Under the pieces are notes generated by a model that was not told the DNA's origin, made no database searches, and saw only the letters and a list, made by a program, of their open reading frames with translations. The translations under genes were made by a program, and so were the position numbers. 6,225 bases of DNA from Deltaproteobacteria bacterium (GTDB lineage Bacteria > Desulfobacterota > Anaeroferrophillalia > Anaeroferrophillales > Tharpellaceae), in contig JAUVDU010000103.1 in NCBI GenBank assembly GCA_030595135.1, forward strand, positions 1 through 6,225. The letters are read 5' to 3'. Every line of letters starts with the position of its first letter. Positions within the stretch are counted from its first letter, which is position 1. Below are positions 6,151-6,225 of the stretch, piece after piece.

Positions 6151-6225
6151 ATTAAATTTTCTTGTTTCTTGTGACAAACTTTCAGTGGTAAGGCACTAAA
6201 ATCGTATTGACATCCAGAATTGAAT
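6151..6225. other. Right-edge non-coding tail, nothing identified
   Basis: The last 75 bases are AT-rich and contain no open frame of note. A TTGACA-like hexamer (6207-6212) could be a -35 box of a gene beyond the edge, but the window ends before a -10 box could be seen. Confidence -1.

Overview
The window looks like chromosomal DNA of a Gram-negative, probably anaerobic, bacterium. A deltaproteobacterial/Desulfobacterota-type genome is my best guess. It rests on the gene types (a CbiA/CobB corrin a,c-diamide synthase and a PDC/Cache hybrid histidine kinase with a C-terminal receiver domain) and on the style of the intergenic repeats. No rRNA or other taxonomic marker is present, so this stays an inference.

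Layout. Positions 1-996 (minus strand) hold the N-terminal 332 codons of a membrane-anchored calcineurin-like metallophosphoesterase that runs off the left edge. Upstream of it on the same strand, 51 bases away, is a small AT-rich gene (1048-1791) for a secreted family 3 solute-binding protein with a signal peptide, a strong ribosome binding site and a plausible sigma-70 promoter. The divergent intergenic region (1792-2133) carries that promoter and a perfect 16-bp inverted repeat with a 32-base spacer (1927-1990). Plus-strand cobB/cbiA (2134-3540, TTG start) follows and looks complete, with its nucleotide-binding and glutamine amidotransferase motifs intact.

Three bases after the cobB stop begins a damaged sensor-kinase gene. 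Positions 3544-4035 encode most of a periplasmic PDC/Cache domain without its N-terminal membrane anchor. Positions 4025-6019 continue in another frame with the last part of the sensor, a membrane helix, HAMP, PAS, HisKA, HATPase and receiver domains. Every catalytic residue downstream of the frame change is preserved. The simplest reading is one hybrid histidine kinase gene carrying both a 5' truncation and a frameshift.

The tail (6020-6225) has a GC hairpin just after the kinase stop and then an approximately 104-base palindromic repeat element (6047-6150) with three tandem 8-mers in its left arm.

Functional links between the genes are weak. The phosphoesterase and binding protein could share a transcript, and the kinase fragment is positioned to be co-transcribed with cobB, but nothing suggests a single pathway. 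I see no new multi-gene system. The most notable points are the twice-broken kinase fused tightly to the cobB end and the two structured intergenic repeats.
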